From: CATOSP01 sp965205385
GTDB taxonomy: Bacteria > Chloroflexota > Dehalococcoidia > Lucifugimonadales > UBA3495
Assembly (NCBI GenBank): GCA_965205385.1
Contig: CBDBGS010000008.1
Span: 1,364,001-1,428,000 of the forward strand
Reading direction: 5' to 3'
Length of the DNA stretch: 64,000 bases
Below are positions 52,304 to 60,976 of the stretch, piece by piece. Position 1 is the first letter of the stretch. Every line of letters starts with the position of its first letter. A program made the translations under genes and the position numbers. The notes beneath the pieces were generated by a model. The model made no database searches and was not told the origin of the DNA. It was given only the letters and a program-made list of their open reading frames with translations.

Positions 52304-53044
52304 GTGGCGATTATGGGACACATCTTGCTGAATCCCAAGGTTTTGGTGGTTGGGTTGGTGGTTGCTGTGATGGCGGTCGCCGTTGGTGCATTTTTTGTCA
52401 CCATCAACCGGGCCACAGCGGAGAGGGGCGACTGGCCACCCCTGACTATGCGGTACAGCGAGACGGTATCTACCAATGATCAGACGATCAACAAGACCTA
52501 CCTCTTCACCTACAACTCCTACACCGATTGGAAAGAAGAGGTCATAAGCGCCGACTCCATAGAGACCGAGTTGGGCACGTTCAGTTCAGTGGGGTCATAC
52601 CGCCAACTCAGGGGGCGAGAGTACAGTGAATATCACTCCACGACTGGGAGTACCGACACGGAAACCATCGACGAAGACATTACCATGATCCCAAGGGGCG
52701 CCCTAATGCCAATGGCAATATCCGTGGTGGAAGACGCCTACGATCAAAGGGCGGAATCTGTCACGACTGAAGCGCGGGTCTGCTTCCAGGGCGAATGCAC
52801 CGAGAATGCGCCTGGCTGGAAACTGGTACTTGAAGGCCAGACGATCATCTTTGCCGACGATGCGCGGGGCATGCCAATCCAGGTAGGAGATTTCACCGAG
52901 AATGCGCCTGGCTGGAAACTGGTACTTGAAGGCCAGACGATCATCTTTGCCGACGATGCGCGGGGCATGCCAATCCAGGTAGGAGATTTCTTCGTCGAGG
53001 AAATCATGGTGGGTGCGCCTACGGAGGAATTCACGCCTCGCTAG
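52304..53044 (+). CDS. hypothetical secreted or membrane-anchored protein with a tandem 32-residue repeat
   Basis: 246-residue protein that I do not recognise. A short cytosolic start is followed by one hydrophobic segment (VLVVGLVVAVMAVAVGAFFV, about residues 13-32) without a clear cleavage site, then an extracytoplasmic domain of beta-strand character rich in Thr and Tyr. The segment TENAPGWKLVLEGQTIIFAD plus DARGMPIQVGDF occurs twice in a row, identical at the DNA level (52798-52989). Without the duplication the protein would be 214 residues and continue normally. Flanked by two phosphotriesterase-family copies. A terminator follows. Confidence 0.75.
   Translation: MAIMGHILLNPKVLVVGLVVAVMAVAVGAFFVTINRATAERGDWPPLTMRYSETVSTNDQTINKTYLFTYNSYTDWKEEVISADSIETELGTFSSVGSYRQLRGREYSEYHSTTGSTDTETIDEDITMIPRGALMPMAISVVEDAYDQRAESVTTEARVCFQGECTENAPGWKLVLEGQTIIFADDARGMPIQVGDFTENAPGWKLVLEGQTIIFADDARGMPIQVGDFFVEEIMVGAPTEEFTPR
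52798..52989 (+). repeat. perfect 96-bp tandem duplication (2 copies)
   Basis: 52798-52893 and 52894-52989 are identical; the unit is 32 codons, so the frame is kept. Zero divergence indicates a recent event or an assembly artefact. Confidence 0.95.
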
Positions 53045-53076
53045 CGCCTAGCCTGCGACGTCGGTCAAATGAGGAG

Positions 53077-53098
53077 GGGGCCGTGTGGCAACGGCCCC
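53077..53098 (+). terminator. terminator after the repeat-containing protein
   Basis: ggggccgt (53077-53084) pairs with acggcccc (53091-53098), followed by tgttctt. Confidence 0.6.
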
Positions 53099-53148
53099 TG
53101 TTCTTGCGTCAAATTCGCACGGCCAAAATTACAACTTTGGAGGTATGT

Positions 53149-53220
53149 ATGTCTCGGCCTGTAGCCCTAGTGGGTATCCTCATTCTGATCATGGTCGCTA
53201 CGGCTCGCGCCAATGATTAG
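53149..53220 (+). CDS. possible 23-residue signal-peptide-like ORF
   Basis: ATG 53149 with GGAGG at 53139-53143 encodes MSRPVALVGILILIMVATAR and AND, then stop. It looks like the start of a secreted protein cut off early: hydrophobic core, small residues before a possible cleavage point. No continuation is seen in other frames. It may be a relic or a leader peptide; real expression is unproven. Confidence 0.35.
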   Translation: MSRPVALVGILILIMVATARAND

Positions 53221-53511
53221 CATGAACACACTCCCCCTTATCATTGGGAGCGTTATCCCATTCACCGGGAGCTCGGATGAATGCGGCCCGTTCTTTCATC
53301 ACGTTATGACTGTTGCCTCTTGGCACGCCAACGCAGCAAGCGCGGTTAACCAATCTCTCGTCTTCGTACCCCCATCCTACCCCCTCAGCCCCACGCAAGT
53401 TAGTATCCGCACCTCGCGCCCTCAAGGGCACAACTTCCTTCGCAAAAGGGGCGCTGCCTCGCGCAGCTAGGGGGACAGGTCCCTTTTGCGAAATGGGGGT
53501 GAAGGGGTGTT
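53221..53511. other. intergenic sequence with a 12-bp inverted repeat
   Basis: About 290 bases with no supported gene. ttcgcaaaaggg (53439-53450) and cccttttgcgaa (53481-53492) are exact inverted repeats around a 30-base centre; on the minus strand this sits just after the phosphotriesterase stop and could terminate it. Confidence 0.5.
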
Positions 53512-54468
53512 CTATTGGGGTTTTTGGGATTCGAAGTGTTTGCGGGGGTTTTGGACCATTATTTGGTCTATGGTGGACTCTGGTATTCCGAGCTTTTGGA
53601 GTCTTGGGATGAAGGCCCGGCTCAGCCAGAGGTAGCCGTCGGGGTTGCCTTCACGCCTGGGGGAACCCATGGTGCTGATTCTGGATAGGACGACGTTCCA
53701 GTCGTGGGACATCATGAGATTGGCCGCGAGACCTTCGTCTAGGAGGCCCTTCAGGTAGTCGACGCGTTGTTCCCAGGGAGGAAGATGGGGGCGGCCGAAG
53801 GGGTCGTTGATGTCCCAGCCGAGCCAGACACCGAGGCGGGCCAACTCCCGGTGGTAGTCCGGGTCCAGGGTCTGGTTGATGTGTCCGACGTAGATGTTCT
53901 GCGGCTCCACGCCTTCTTCCGTTAGGATGGCAACCTGCCTTTCGCCGACGCGGGATTGGGCAGGGGTGTGGGTGGTGATGGGCACGCCGGTCCGTAGGTG
54001 GGTCCTGGCGGAGGCGCGGAGCATTAGCTCTTCGTGTTCCGTGATAGGGTCGCTGGTGGCAACCTTGATGATCCCGGCGCGGATGTCCGTGCCGTCGATA
54101 CCCTGTTCTATCTCGCGGACCCATAAATCGGCAATGAAGTCCGGGGTCCGGCTCCAAAAGCTGCGAGGGATGTCCAGCCAGCAGCCGGTGCAGCAGATGA
54201 AGTTCACGCCGGTCTCCCGGGAGACCTCGCGCATCAACTCCACGTCCCGCCCGAGGTCCATCGGTGAGACTTCGATGACTGTATCCACGCCTCCGGCCTT
54301 GGCGGCGGTAAAGTCCGCCATCGCCATGTCCGTCGCGCGGTCCCGAAATTCCAACTCGCCGTAGGAGACCCGGATTCCCGCCGAGGAGTCGATCAGGTGC
54401 TCATGGGGGAGGGTGAACCCCAGGCTGGCGCTATCCATTGACCCCAATACTGAGTTGACCTTCGCCAT
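53512..54468 (-). CDS. phosphotriesterase-family amidohydrolase
   Basis: 318-residue TIM-barrel metal-dependent hydrolase of the phosphotriesterase/lactonase family. Metal ligands expected for the family are visible: HEH at residues 22-24 (TLPHEHL), the carboxylated Lys in AGIIKVATSD (about 136), His in PITTHTPAQ (about 167), His in YVGHINQ (about 196), and Asp in MSHDWN (about 255). True members may act on lactones, phosphodiesters or organophosphates; the substrate cannot be assigned. A 3' fragment of a paralogue lies 1.7 kb away. ATG 54468 has ggaggtgtgc upstream. Confidence 0.88.
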   Translation of the reverse strand: MAKVNSVLGSMDSASLGFTLPHEHLIDSSAGIRVSYGELEFRDRATDMAMADFTAAKAGGVDTVIEVSPMDLGRDVELMREVSRETGVNFICCTGCWLDIPRSFWSRTPDFIADLWVREIEQGIDGTDIRAGIIKVATSDPITEHEELMLRASARTHLRTGVPITTHTPAQSRVGERQVAILTEEGVEPQNIYVGHINQTLDPDYHRELARLGVWLGWDINDPFGRPHLPPWEQRVDYLKGLLDEGLAANLMMSHDWNVVLSRISTMGSPRREGNPDGYLWLSRAFIPRLQKLGIPESTIDQIMVQNPRKHFESQKPQ

Positions 54469-54807
54469 CGCACACCTCCGAATTAATTGGTTTGGGCGAT
54501 TATACCGGGTGTGCGCTTTCGTTCGATAGGGAAAGTTGGCGGGACTGTTCGACTCGGGCTATGGATTCACACTATCGCGGGAATGACGGGAGTGGGGGAT
54601 GAGGTGGGCGAGGGCATTGATCGGTGCGGGAGAGACGGGGGCCGGGGAACGGCGGGTGTGGGAAGGTGGGGGAATAATATGGAGGGGGAGTTAGAGGGAC
54701 GCGGGGGACGGGGATGGCGCAATCCAAGTGAGATTGCCAGGCGGCAGCCCTCTTTTTGGGCGAAACGCGGTTGAAGGCGCGGGATTCTTTTATGGCGGGC
54801 GGGAGTG
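54469..54807. other. intergenic region with dispersed repeat
   Basis: About 340 bases; no supported gene. It includes the repeat at 54535-54589 and a long purine-rich, G-rich stretch (54590-54720). The minus-strand promoter of the phosphotriesterase gene and the 3' end of cinA border it. Confidence 0.55.
54535..54589. repeat. dispersed intergenic repeat, copy at 54535
   Basis: gttggcgggactgttcg, actcgggctatggattc, then tatcgcgggaatgacgg; aligns with 43483-43535 over its whole length. Confidence 0.7.
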
Positions 54808-56073
54808 CTAGAGCAGACCGCCGGGCGGCACTTTTGCTTCGGGATGAGTAGCGGTCAGGAGCTTTCGAAGCTCGATCAGAGCGGTGTTGGACATGCGGCG
54901 TTTGATGGTGACGCGGCGGGGAGGGACGCGCATTTCCATCTGCTTGCCTTCGCCGGGACCGACTATCGACAGGTAGGCCAGGCCAGGGGGTTGGTCTTCC
55001 ACGCGCGCCGGGCCGACGACCCCGGTGATGCCGATGCCGTAGTCTGCCCCGAGGTGCCCGGCGGCTGCCAGGGCCATGGCGTTGGCCGTCTCCGGGCTGA
55101 TTGCGCCGTGGCGTTCGATAATGTTCGCTGGAACGCCGCTGGCGACCTTCATCTCGTTGGTGTAGGCCACGACGCCACCCTTGTAGTAGCTGGCGCTGTC
55201 CGCTACGTCGGTTATGCAGTTGACCAGGAAGCCGCCGGTGCAGGACTCCATGGTAGCCAGGGTCAGGCCGCGGTTTTTCAGAAGCGACCCGACGGCCTGT
55301 TCCGGAGTCTCGTCGTCGTATCCCCAGACGTAGGGGCCGAGGCGGTCCTCGATGCCCTGGGCAACCGGGTTAATCATGGCCCAGGCGGCATTAGTGTCAG
55401 CGGCGCGGGCGATGATACGCAGGTGGATGCCGTCGGCCTTGGAGTAGATGCCCAGATATGGGTTTTCAAGGCCGAAATATTCGGAGATGATCTCGTCGAT
55501 GGCGGATTCGGAGAGACCCATGGTCTTGATGTTGCGAGTGATGGTAACCTCTTCGGTAACCAACTCTCGCAGCCTGGGTTCCACTTCCTCGTCCCAGATG
55601 GGGTGCATCTCGCCCGGAGGTCCGGGCATGGAGACTATGATTCCCCCGTTCTTCTCCGCCCACCATCCGGGAGCGGTGCCGTTGCGGTTGGTGATGAACT
55701 CAGCCGAAGGGATGAGGTGGGCTTGCTTGATGTTGTGGGCCGGCATCGGGGCGCCCCGGGCCTGGAAGTACTTCTCCAGGTCACGCAGCACTCCTTCTTG
55801 GACCGTGGGTTCTTCTCCGAGCGCCCTGGCAACTCCCTCCCGGGTGAGGTCGTCCTGGGTCGGCCCGAGACCCCCGGTGGTGAAGATGATGTCCGAGCGT
55901 TCCAGACCCCTGGTGAATGCCTCCGCCAGCATGTCCAAGTCGTCTCCCACGATGGATACCCATTGAAGCTGGATACCCAACGCCGGGAGCTTGGAGGCGA
56001 TCCATGAAGCGTTCAGGTCGGTCAACTCGCCCATGAGTAGCTCGGTGCCGACGGACAATATCTCTGCTTTCAA
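54808..56073 (-). CDS. cinA: CinA family protein (molybdopterin-binding/NMN amidase-type)
   Basis: 421-residue CinA. N-terminal MoCF-like domain: EILSVGTELLMGELTDLNASWIA (partial: VGTELLMGE), TTGGLGPTQDDLTREGVARAL and MPGPPGEMHPIWDE. C-terminal CinA domain: LATMESCTGGFLVNCITDVADSASYYKGG (partial: ATMESCTGG with the catalytic Ser) and GAISPETANAMALAAAGHLG; this domain has nicotinamide-mononucleotide deamidase activity in several bacteria, and the N-terminal part ADP-ribose pyrophosphatase activity in some. Likely in pyridine-nucleotide salvage. Lies 92 bases after the DUF4340 gene on the same strand. Confidence 0.93.
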   Translation of the reverse strand: MKAEILSVGTELLMGELTDLNASWIASKLPALGIQLQWVSIVGDDLDMLAEAFTRGLERSDIIFTTGGLGPTQDDLTREGVARALGEEPTVQEGVLRDLEKYFQARGAPMPAHNIKQAHLIPSAEFITNRNGTAPGWWAEKNGGIIVSMPGPPGEMHPIWDEEVEPRLRELVTEEVTITRNIKTMGLSESAIDEIISEYFGLENPYLGIYSKADGIHLRIIARAADTNAAWAMINPVAQGIEDRLGPYVWGYDDETPEQAVGSLLKNRGLTLATMESCTGGFLVNCITDVADSASYYKGGVVAYTNEMKVASGVPANIIERHGAISPETANAMALAAAGHLGADYGIGITGVVGPARVEDQPPGLAYLSIVGPGEGKQMEMRVPPRRVTIKRRMSNTALIELRKLLTATHPEAKVPPGGLL

Positions 56074-56165
56074 GCGCGTCCCCCTGTTTATCAGAACGCC
56101 CCGAGATCATCGGGGCGCAATGCGAATGGGTACCTGTAATTTGCGCGTCACAGAGGCCCGGTTTG

Positions 56166-57158
56166 TCAACCCGGAGGCGGGGTGGCCTCTGGTGCCTCTC
56201 CGTAAGGCGGGTCTGCCACCAGGTCGGTGATCATTTTGACGCGGCTGTTGCTCATGGCGTACAGCTTGGAGTCCACATCGCTTTCGACGATGACGTAGCG
56301 GTGGTCGCCGTCGGGGGTGGAGTCACCAACGAAGAACTTCACGTCCGGGCCGGTGGCCTTTCCGAGTCTGACCGAGACTTCCGGAGGGTCCAAGCCGAAT
56401 TGGGCTGGGTCTTCGATGGCATCTTCCACGATATCCTCGGCCCTTGGGCCGAGGAGGAATTCCAAGATCTCTGACCAGACCGCCCCATCTACCGGTATCG
56501 GTTGGGGTTCAGGTGTGTCGGGTGGGCCGAGGACGATCCAGGACAGGTCAGCCTTTCGACCGTATTCGTTTGTCTCCTCCCCGTGGGTGACACTGACGAA
56601 GACCACATGGTCATCCTCGCCCAAAAGGTAAAGGCGCAAGTATGGAGGTTCCAGCGCCAGCCGGTTGATGACCTGGGCCCAGATGGCAGGGACCGTAAAC
56701 AGCCTGAGGTGTCCCACGAGCCTGGTGTACTGGTTTGCGCCGTCCGGCGTAAGGTCGCCCATGTGGAATTCGAAACTCTGTCCCGCACCGTCCACCACCT
56801 TAACCCGGGACGCCGGAGGGTCCAAACCGTAGGATGCGGGGTTTTCGATTACTTCGGTCAGGGTCCGTTGTACCCTGGGGCCGCTGAGCAGCAAGGGAGT
56901 GCCGGACCATTTGTCGATGAATACCGGGACCGGCGGGTCCTCCTGAATATACCAACGGAAGCTGCCAGGGTTCCTGGTAAAGACTACGTCCTTCCCTTCG
57001 TTGCTGACCTCGATGCGGTACAGATCGTCTTCCGAGATCCGGTACATCCAGTCTTCTTCCGGGTCTCTTTCGGTGGAAGCGGTGAGGCGCACGACAAGGA
57101 AGGTGCCTCCGAAGAGGACTAACACGGTGACCAAGAGAATTGATAGCCTTAAGTTCAT
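56166..57158 (-). CDS. DUF4340 domain protein
   Basis: 330-residue membrane-anchored protein: one N-terminal helix (SILLVTVLVLFGGTFLVVRL, residues ~5-24), then a domain with repeated motifs of the DUF4340 type: ENPASYGLDPPASRVKVVDG and EDPAQFGLDPPEVSVRLGKA, each followed by a beta-strand pair (FHMGDLTPDGANQYTRL, FFVGDSTPDGDHRYVIV). Proteins like this sit beside GldG-type proteins in ABC export clusters, as here (52-base gap). Function unknown. Confidence 0.85.
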   Translation of the reverse strand: MNLRLSILLVTVLVLFGGTFLVVRLTASTERDPEEDWMYRISEDDLYRIEVSNEGKDVVFTRNPGSFRWYIQEDPPVPVFIDKWSGTPLLLSGPRVQRTLTEVIENPASYGLDPPASRVKVVDGAGQSFEFHMGDLTPDGANQYTRLVGHLRLFTVPAIWAQVINRLALEPPYLRLYLLGEDDHVVFVSVTHGEETNEYGRKADLSWIVLGPPDTPEPQPIPVDGAVWSEILEFLLGPRAEDIVEDAIEDPAQFGLDPPEVSVRLGKATGPDVKFFVGDSTPDGDHRYVIVESDVDSKLYAMSNSRVKMITDLVADPPYGEAPEATPPPG

Positions 57159-57209
57159 GTTTTGTTCTCTAACCTGGCGGCGATTGAAATCTGCCGGACT
57201 GAGGCCGGG

Positions 57210-59147
57210 TTAGCGCCGGACCCACCAGACGAACGCCGCCATCAGTCCCATGATTCCCGGGAGGAACAACCAGGATGTCCATTGGACGAAACGCTCCTCG
57301 TTGAGGTCCAGGTTCAATTCGCGGAAGGTTAGGGACTTGGAGCGGAAGGACACCAGGGCGAAATCACCCAGCAAGTAGTTGGAAGAGTTCAAGAAGAAGT
57401 CCAAGCCGCTGCCCCTGCCAGTGGCCAGGGAGCTGTTGGTCAAAAAGTCCGAGTCTCCGAAGATGATCAGGCTGCCCAACTGGCTTTGGGCTGATGAGGG
57501 CTGGGCCTGCATGCCCAGGGGGACCACGGCCTGAAGGTAGACCACAGGGGAGAATTCCCGCTTTAGATCGGCGTCGTCCCCGTCGCCTTTGACGGGTTCG
57601 GTCCTCTGAATGTCGTCGATCAGGTAGCTCTCTGCCGAGGTCAAAGCTAGGGGAATGAGTATCCGCTGATTGTCGCTCAGTATCTCGAACGCGGTGGCTC
57701 CGGGCATGTAGGTGTCGCCCAGGGATTTACCCTTGGGGGAGGTAATGCCCAGGAGGGCCTGCAAGATAGCCCTCGGGACCTGAGGAATCATCTCCTGGGG
57801 CAGGTCGAGCAGGTTGAAGGCCCGAAGCTTCAGGGTGCGGGGTTGCCCCTTGGGCGAGCGTTCTTCGTCGAGTACGTAACCTGGAAGCGTTACGACGCCC
57901 CAACGCGCCAGGAAGGTCTTGAAAGAGTCGGGTATATCGGGCTCGGCGAGGAAGATCAACCGTCCGCCCTCGTAGTTCACGAACTTGCCCTCATCGTCGA
58001 ATTGGGCGCCGCTGAGGTAATTGTCAAGCGCGGCCTGGTGAGCCTCGGGCAATTCGAACTTTGGCCCGGCGATAACGATCATAGCAGCTTCGGGAAGACA
58101 TTCTTCGGCGGCCACACCTTCCCCGCAGGAACCGTCGGGGACACTGACGTCTTCATCTTCGAGGTCCCACCTAAGACTCAAGACCTTGTAGTTTTCGCCG
58201 ACGAGCCATTGGGTCACGCCCTGGTACCCTTCGTCCAAAGAACTGTTGATGTTGCGTTCGCCGTGTCCCTCAAGGAAGTAGACTGTCTTCTGCGCTTCTC
58301 CCGAAACGATCAAGATACCGCTGACAAGTTCCTGTTCAAACTGGGTGAAGCTCCGTTCCGACGGTTCTATGACGTGAATGATCCCGGTATCCACGCCTTG
58401 GAGGACGACAGCCTGGTTGACGAAGACCGCTGGGGTCTCTCCGAAGTAATCGCGGACAATGTCGGGAGTCAGGTCTGGGTCTTTGAACTCGTAAGAGAAT
58501 TTACTGGCGCGGGCGGAGCGGAAGTCGCGGAAGGTTTCCTCGACCCGGGAGCGGCGGATTATCGTATCCAGGTCCGGGCGCCTGCTCTCTTTGTAGAAGG
58601 CGATGGCGTGGACCGGCTCTTCGAGGTTTTCCAGGATGTCCTTGGTGCGTTCGGCCAGGCTGAACTGATTGGTTGCGGTCAGGTCCATCCGGCGGTTGTT
58701 CTCGAAGGTGATAAACCCGATGACAAAAATAATTCCCGTAAAAGCGACGAGCATCACGGCCGAGTTTGCGCCATATCGCCCGGTGCGGCTGAAGAATGCG
58801 GCAGCCACCGCACTCAATTGGATCAAGGCCACCAGGGCGATAAAGATGACCCCCATCCCGAGGCAGATGTAGGCGTAGAGCCGCATGGAGCTGACGAAGG
58901 CGAGCAGGATGACACCGAGGGCCAAGGCCACGACTCCGGCGACGACCAGGGGAGCGGAGAAGGAGCCGATTCGGTCCAATGTGGGTTCCAGAAAGCTGAA
59001 CAAAGTCCTGGAGAGGACCACTTCTTCGTCCTGCTGAGGCCCGGAATCCTCGGGCTGGTCAGGCGCGGTGGTTCCCCCTTCAGGCTCGTCCGAAGGACGT
59101 CTGCGCCGCCTCCAGTCACCCAGGCGGCCCGTGCGCTGCTCGCTCAT
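57210..59147 (-). CDS. GldG-like ABC_transp_aux domain membrane protein
   Basis: 645-residue protein. About three membrane helices in the first ~190 residues (LVVAGVVALALGVILLAFVS; YICLGMGVIFIALVALIQLS; AVMLVAFTGIIFVIGFITF), a large extracytoplasmic domain beginning NRRMDLTATNQFSLAERTKD (the ABC_transp_aux/GldG start), VYFLEGHGERNINSSLDEGY, and LIVFGDSDFL-type LIIFGDSDFLTNSSLATG near the C-terminus, then a final helix WLFLPGIMGLMAAFVWWVRR. In Bacteroidota GldA-F-G drive gliding; elsewhere the same set is widespread without gliding. Stop is one base from the permease gene start. Confidence 0.88.
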   Translation of the reverse strand: MSEQRTGRLGDWRRRRRPSDEPEGGTTAPDQPEDSGPQQDEEVVLSRTLFSFLEPTLDRIGSFSAPLVVAGVVALALGVILLAFVSSMRLYAYICLGMGVIFIALVALIQLSAVAAAFFSRTGRYGANSAVMLVAFTGIIFVIGFITFENNRRMDLTATNQFSLAERTKDILENLEEPVHAIAFYKESRRPDLDTIIRRSRVEETFRDFRSARASKFSYEFKDPDLTPDIVRDYFGETPAVFVNQAVVLQGVDTGIIHVIEPSERSFTQFEQELVSGILIVSGEAQKTVYFLEGHGERNINSSLDEGYQGVTQWLVGENYKVLSLRWDLEDEDVSVPDGSCGEGVAAEECLPEAAMIVIAGPKFELPEAHQAALDNYLSGAQFDDEGKFVNYEGGRLIFLAEPDIPDSFKTFLARWGVVTLPGYVLDEERSPKGQPRTLKLRAFNLLDLPQEMIPQVPRAILQALLGITSPKGKSLGDTYMPGATAFEILSDNQRILIPLALTSAESYLIDDIQRTEPVKGDGDDADLKREFSPVVYLQAVVPLGMQAQPSSAQSQLGSLIIFGDSDFLTNSSLATGRGSGLDFFLNSSNYLLGDFALVSFRSKSLTFRELNLDLNEERFVQWTSWLFLPGIMGLMAAFVWWVRR

Positions 59148-59148
59148 G

Positions 59149-59874
59149 CTACCTCCACCTTCGCGATTCGAGAGCGCGTATGGTCAAGAATAGGAAGAAG
59201 GCCGTGACGATCAGATAATAGGCCACGTGTTTGGTATCGATCACCCCCCGGTCGAAGTCGTCGAAATGGCTCTTGATCCCGATTTCCTGCACAACGGCGG
59301 CGGGCAGACCGGTCAATGTCCCGGCGGCGAAATCGGTGAAGTAAAGCACGAGGAGGATGCCCATCGCCACCACTGCGGCGACGATCTGGTTGCTGGTAAG
59401 GGTGGAGGCCAGGATTCCGATGGACAGGGCGGTTGCGCCGTATAGCACCAAGCCGAGGTAACCCGCCCACATGGGGCCGAGGTCAGGATCGGCGAATATC
59501 AGGAGAAGGACGACGTAGTAGACGGTTGCGGCAACGGTAACCAGCAGGAATGTCAGGCTGGCCAAGTACTTGCCTACGACGACCTCCCAGTCTCTGACCG
59601 GCGAAGTGAGCAATAGTTCGATGGTGCCTAGCTTTTGCTCCTCCGCCAGGAGCCGCATGGTCAGGGCCGGGGCCATGAGGATGAGGATGATGGTCGCGCC
59701 CTGGAAGAACCCGCTAAGTGAAGCCTCCGGGAAAGGGTTGGCCTGGGTCTGGACAACGTCTCTGGCAAAGAAGACTCCAGTCATAGCCAGGAAGATCAAC
59801 CCCACGATGTAGGCGGTGGGGCTGCTGAAATAGATCTGGATCTCTTTCCAAGCCACCGCCTGGACCGTGCGCAT
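59149..59874 (-). CDS. ABC-2 type permease (GldF-like)
   Basis: 241-residue permease with about six membrane helices. N-terminal VAWKEIQIYFSSPTAYIVGLIFLAM (partial: KEIQIYFSSPTAYIV) and LRLLAEEQKLGTIELLLTSPV are typical of ABC-2/GldF permeases. Two bases after the ATPase gene stop on the minus strand and one base before the GldG-like gene; likely one exporter or membrane-protein-handling complex. The substrate is not known. Confidence 0.88.
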   Translation of the reverse strand: MRTVQAVAWKEIQIYFSSPTAYIVGLIFLAMTGVFFARDVVQTQANPFPEASLSGFFQGATIILILMAPALTMRLLAEEQKLGTIELLLTSPVRDWEVVVGKYLASLTFLLVTVAATVYYVVLLLIFADPDLGPMWAGYLGLVLYGATALSIGILASTLTSNQIVAAVVAMGILLVLYFTDFAAGTLTGLPAAVVQEIGIKSHFDDFDRGVIDTKHVAYYLIVTAFFLFLTIRALESRRWR

Positions 59875-59876
59875 TC

Positions 59877-60824
59877 CTAGTTCTCCTCATCGGTGGTGAG
59901 CCGGAGGAATATCTCCTCCAGGGTCATACCCACCGATTGCATGCTAAGCAGACTCCAACCCCTGGCGATCACAGCCCGGGAAATGTCGTCCCGGACCTCG
60001 GCGCCCTGAAGCAGGCGCACCGTATAGACTTCGCGGTTGGCGTGGGAGCGATGCCTGACGCTGGCAACGCCCTCGATTTCCCGTATTGCGGGTGTCACTT
60101 CCTCGGGCGGGCCGCCGATCTCGACTTCCAGCAGGTCGGTCCCCTGAAGGCGTTCGGCAAGGTTGGCGGGGGTGTCCTCGGCGACGATGCGCCCTTCATG
60201 GATAATCAACACACGTTCGCAGATCATGCTGACTTCGGGGAGGATGTGGCTGCTGAGGACCACCGTCTGTTGATTGCCCAGGTTCTTGATGAGGCTGCGG
60301 GTTTCCACCACCTGGATCGGGTCGATACCGATGGTGGGTTCATCAAGCACGAGAACATCAGGCTCGTGAAGAATGGCCTGGGCGATACCGACTCTCTGCC
60401 GGAAGCCCTTGGACAGCTTCGCTATGAGAGAAGACCGGTAGTCGTCCAAGCGGCAGACGTCGATGACCTCTTCGATGCGCCGCTTGATATTCCGGGAAGG
60501 CATACCTCTGAGGGTGCCCATGTACTTTAGGTAACTGGTTACGGTCATGTCGGTGTACAGGGGGACGGTCTCAGGAAGATAGCCTACGCGGCGGCGAACT
60601 TCCAAGGACTGCTCCACCACGTCGTAACCGTCGAGGGTGACCTTGCCCCTTGTCGGGGGCATAAAGCCTGTAAGGATACGCATGGTGGTGGTTTTGCCCG
60701 CGCCGTTAGGTCCGAGAAAACCGAGGATTTCGCCGCGGTTCACACCGAAGTTAACGTCCTCGATGGCCGGGTTGGGGCCGTAGTAGTGGGTCAGGCCGGT
60801 GGCCTGGATCATCATCGAATCCAA
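59877..60824 (-). CDS. ABC transporter ATPase (GldA-like)
   Basis: 315-residue ATPase. Walker A GPNGAGKTTTM (about 39-49), Q-loop YLPETVPLY (Gln replaced by Glu/Pro context), signature LSKGFRQRVGIAQA (about 138-151), Walker B VLVLDEPTIGID (about 160-171), and switch His in LSSHILPEVS. A C-terminal ~90-residue domain follows, as in CcmA/NatA/GldA proteins. First gene of the four-gene operon on the minus strand; promoter region is the ~150 bases shared with speD. Confidence 0.92.
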   Translation of the reverse strand: MDSMMIQATGLTHYYGPNPAIEDVNFGVNRGEILGFLGPNGAGKTTTMRILTGFMPPTRGKVTLDGYDVVEQSLEVRRRVGYLPETVPLYTDMTVTSYLKYMGTLRGMPSRNIKRRIEEVIDVCRLDDYRSSLIAKLSKGFRQRVGIAQAILHEPDVLVLDEPTIGIDPIQVVETRSLIKNLGNQQTVVLSSHILPEVSMICERVLIIHEGRIVAEDTPANLAERLQGTDLLEVEIGGPPEEVTPAIREIEGVASVRHRSHANREVYTVRLLQGAEVRDDISRAVIARGWSLLSMQSVGMTLEEIFLRLTTDEEN

Positions 60825-60976
60825 TGTACGCCTCTCAGGAGGGTTGCAACGATAAGGCTATTGCGTGAAAATACTTCGGAATCTCCAGAGATGATAGTTT
60901 ATACCCTTGCGCCCTGCCAAGAACAGTTATACGGGCAGGACGAGGGGCGGCTCGTACGTAAGCCATAGGAGGTAGG

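Noticed and set aside
53512..54468. Organophosphate-degrading phosphotriesterase
   Set aside because: The family also includes lactonases and uncharacterised hydrolases; sequence alone does not support that substrate.
54805..56007. 400-residue open frame antisense to cinA
   Set aside because: Shadow of cinA, which has clear family motifs throughout.
57843..59207. 454-residue open frame antisense to the GldG-like gene
   Set aside because: Shadow frame; the minus-strand gene has membrane segments and family motifs and sits in an operon.
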